Source: Prorocentrum cordatum (Eukaryota > Sar > Dinophyceae > Prorocentrales > Prorocentraceae). From it: 64,000 bases of DNA. Shown piece after piece: positions 63,361 to 64,000 of this stretch; the first letter of the stretch is position 1, and every line of letters starts with the position of its first letter. The stretch lies in contig CAUYUJ010020684.1 of the NCBI GenBank assembly GCA_963575745.1, positions 1 to 64,000 on the forward strand, written 5' to 3'. The notes under the pieces were generated by a model. The model was not told the origin of the DNA, ran no database searches, and worked only from the letters and a program-made list of their open reading frames with translations. The translations under genes and the position numbers were made by a program.

Positions 63361-64000
63361 ACTTTTGCTGTATAGAACAAACACGGAGCAAACGACCGAA
63401 TGAGATCCTCAAAGTCAGTCGGCTCGGCCTTGTGGCATCACGTGTGGAATGTGCATGGGATTGCTCGTGTGAGGACAAGACATGCGAGAATACATAACCT
63501 AAATACGGGAGAAGCCTGTGTAGAACACGGCGCAAGAAACATGCATGATGCTGTGAAGCCTCGAACTCACTAAACAGAATGCTGATATCATGTGCGAGCA
63601 AGCTGAAATCCACCTAGTATCTGTCTACGGACGCAGGAATTGAGAACGCACGAGTACAGCCTTGCTCGTTAAAGAAGTATGAGACAGAAAATGCTGAAAC
63701 GTAGGCCGCATCATGTCATTGCGCTCGCGCAGACAATTCTTATTCACGTTAATCATGTGCGTGCTTAGTAATCGACCTTTGTGAATGATAACCCGCAAGC
63801 CTGCGAAAGTGAACGCGTCCTCTACCTTCAGACGGCTAGCATGTGATACGTTGTCTTATACAGTTGCATGTTCCGGTCAGCGCAATCAGCCGCAAATTGC
63901 GGGTTGTGAACGAGCATCCAGACGACAACGCATGTGAAATATCATTCACCCATCTGCACACTGCACGTTAAATGATGGTGTCTGGCACGCTGGCAGGCAC
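63361..64000. other. Non-repetitive AT-richer stretch, nothing recognised
   Basis: Base composition drops to roughly 47% GC by eye. No ORF above 85 codons is credible, no hairpin family member is present, and no tRNA-like cloverleaf was seen. Confidence 0.5.

Noticed and set aside
63361-64000. tRNA or other small RNA gene in the terminal stretch
   Set aside because: No A-box/B-box pair or cloverleaf could be found by eye.

Overview
The window looks like nuclear DNA of a dinoflagellate, possibly a Prorocentrum-like species, though the species call is only inference. The evidence is as follows. Degenerate copies of the dinoflagellate spliced leader (DinoSL) lie 20-95 bases upstream of the ATG of seven unrelated plus-strand ORFs. 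Two non-LTR retrotransposons encode reverse transcriptase. Most of the sequence is very GC-rich with dense microsatellites. The clear genes are long uninterrupted ORFs without obvious introns. I saw no bacterial operons, CRISPR arrays, rRNA or tRNA genes.

Layout. 1-11.9 kb (plus strand): a disordered protein with a SAP-like tail, a small basic protein, a SUMO-like/zinc-ribbon protein and a cytosine-5 DNA methyltransferase, separated by hairpin-rich repeats. 12.0-27.8 kb (minus strand): a block of about 16 kb with long head-to-tail ORFs. These are an ORF1-like gene with a coiled-coil tail, a large membrane/cysteine-rich gene, and a 2,390-codon ORF with endonuclease, reverse transcriptase, zinc-knuckle and RNase H domains. 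Fourteen small hairpins, all in one orientation, punctuate the block. 28-33 kb (plus strand): four unrecognised short genes. 33-37.4 kb: nested palindromes, foldback repeats and minisatellites. 37.4-50.7 kb (plus strand): unrecognised genes plus a multidomain gene (stonustoxin-type N-terminal domain, FN3, AIG1/septin-like GTPase) with several frame breaks. 51-64 kb: satellite repeats, a 0.47 kb poly-G tract, a 0.45 kb inverted repeat and a decayed LINE at 58.3-62.6 kb.

The most interesting signal is three separate families of short hairpins. Family B (core GGCT-GA-AGCC plus a bulged G) is confined to the 16 kb minus-strand block. Its outer stems differ in sequence from copy to copy but stay complementary, which suggests selection or a mechanism acting on the fold. 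Family A (core CGGGG-TTG-CCCCG) recurs 40-220 bases after several stop codons and in 5'-truncated copies of gene 3' ends. Family C (CCGGCGGTAA...TTACCGCCGG) punctuates the AT-richer satellite of 52.9-63.4 kb. Together with the spliced-leader relics and truncated 3' copies, the window looks like a genome heavily rebuilt by reverse transcription.

Caveats. Many genes carry single-base frame breaks, often at homopolymers, so long-read consensus errors cannot be told from true decay. All homology calls are from recognition by eye.
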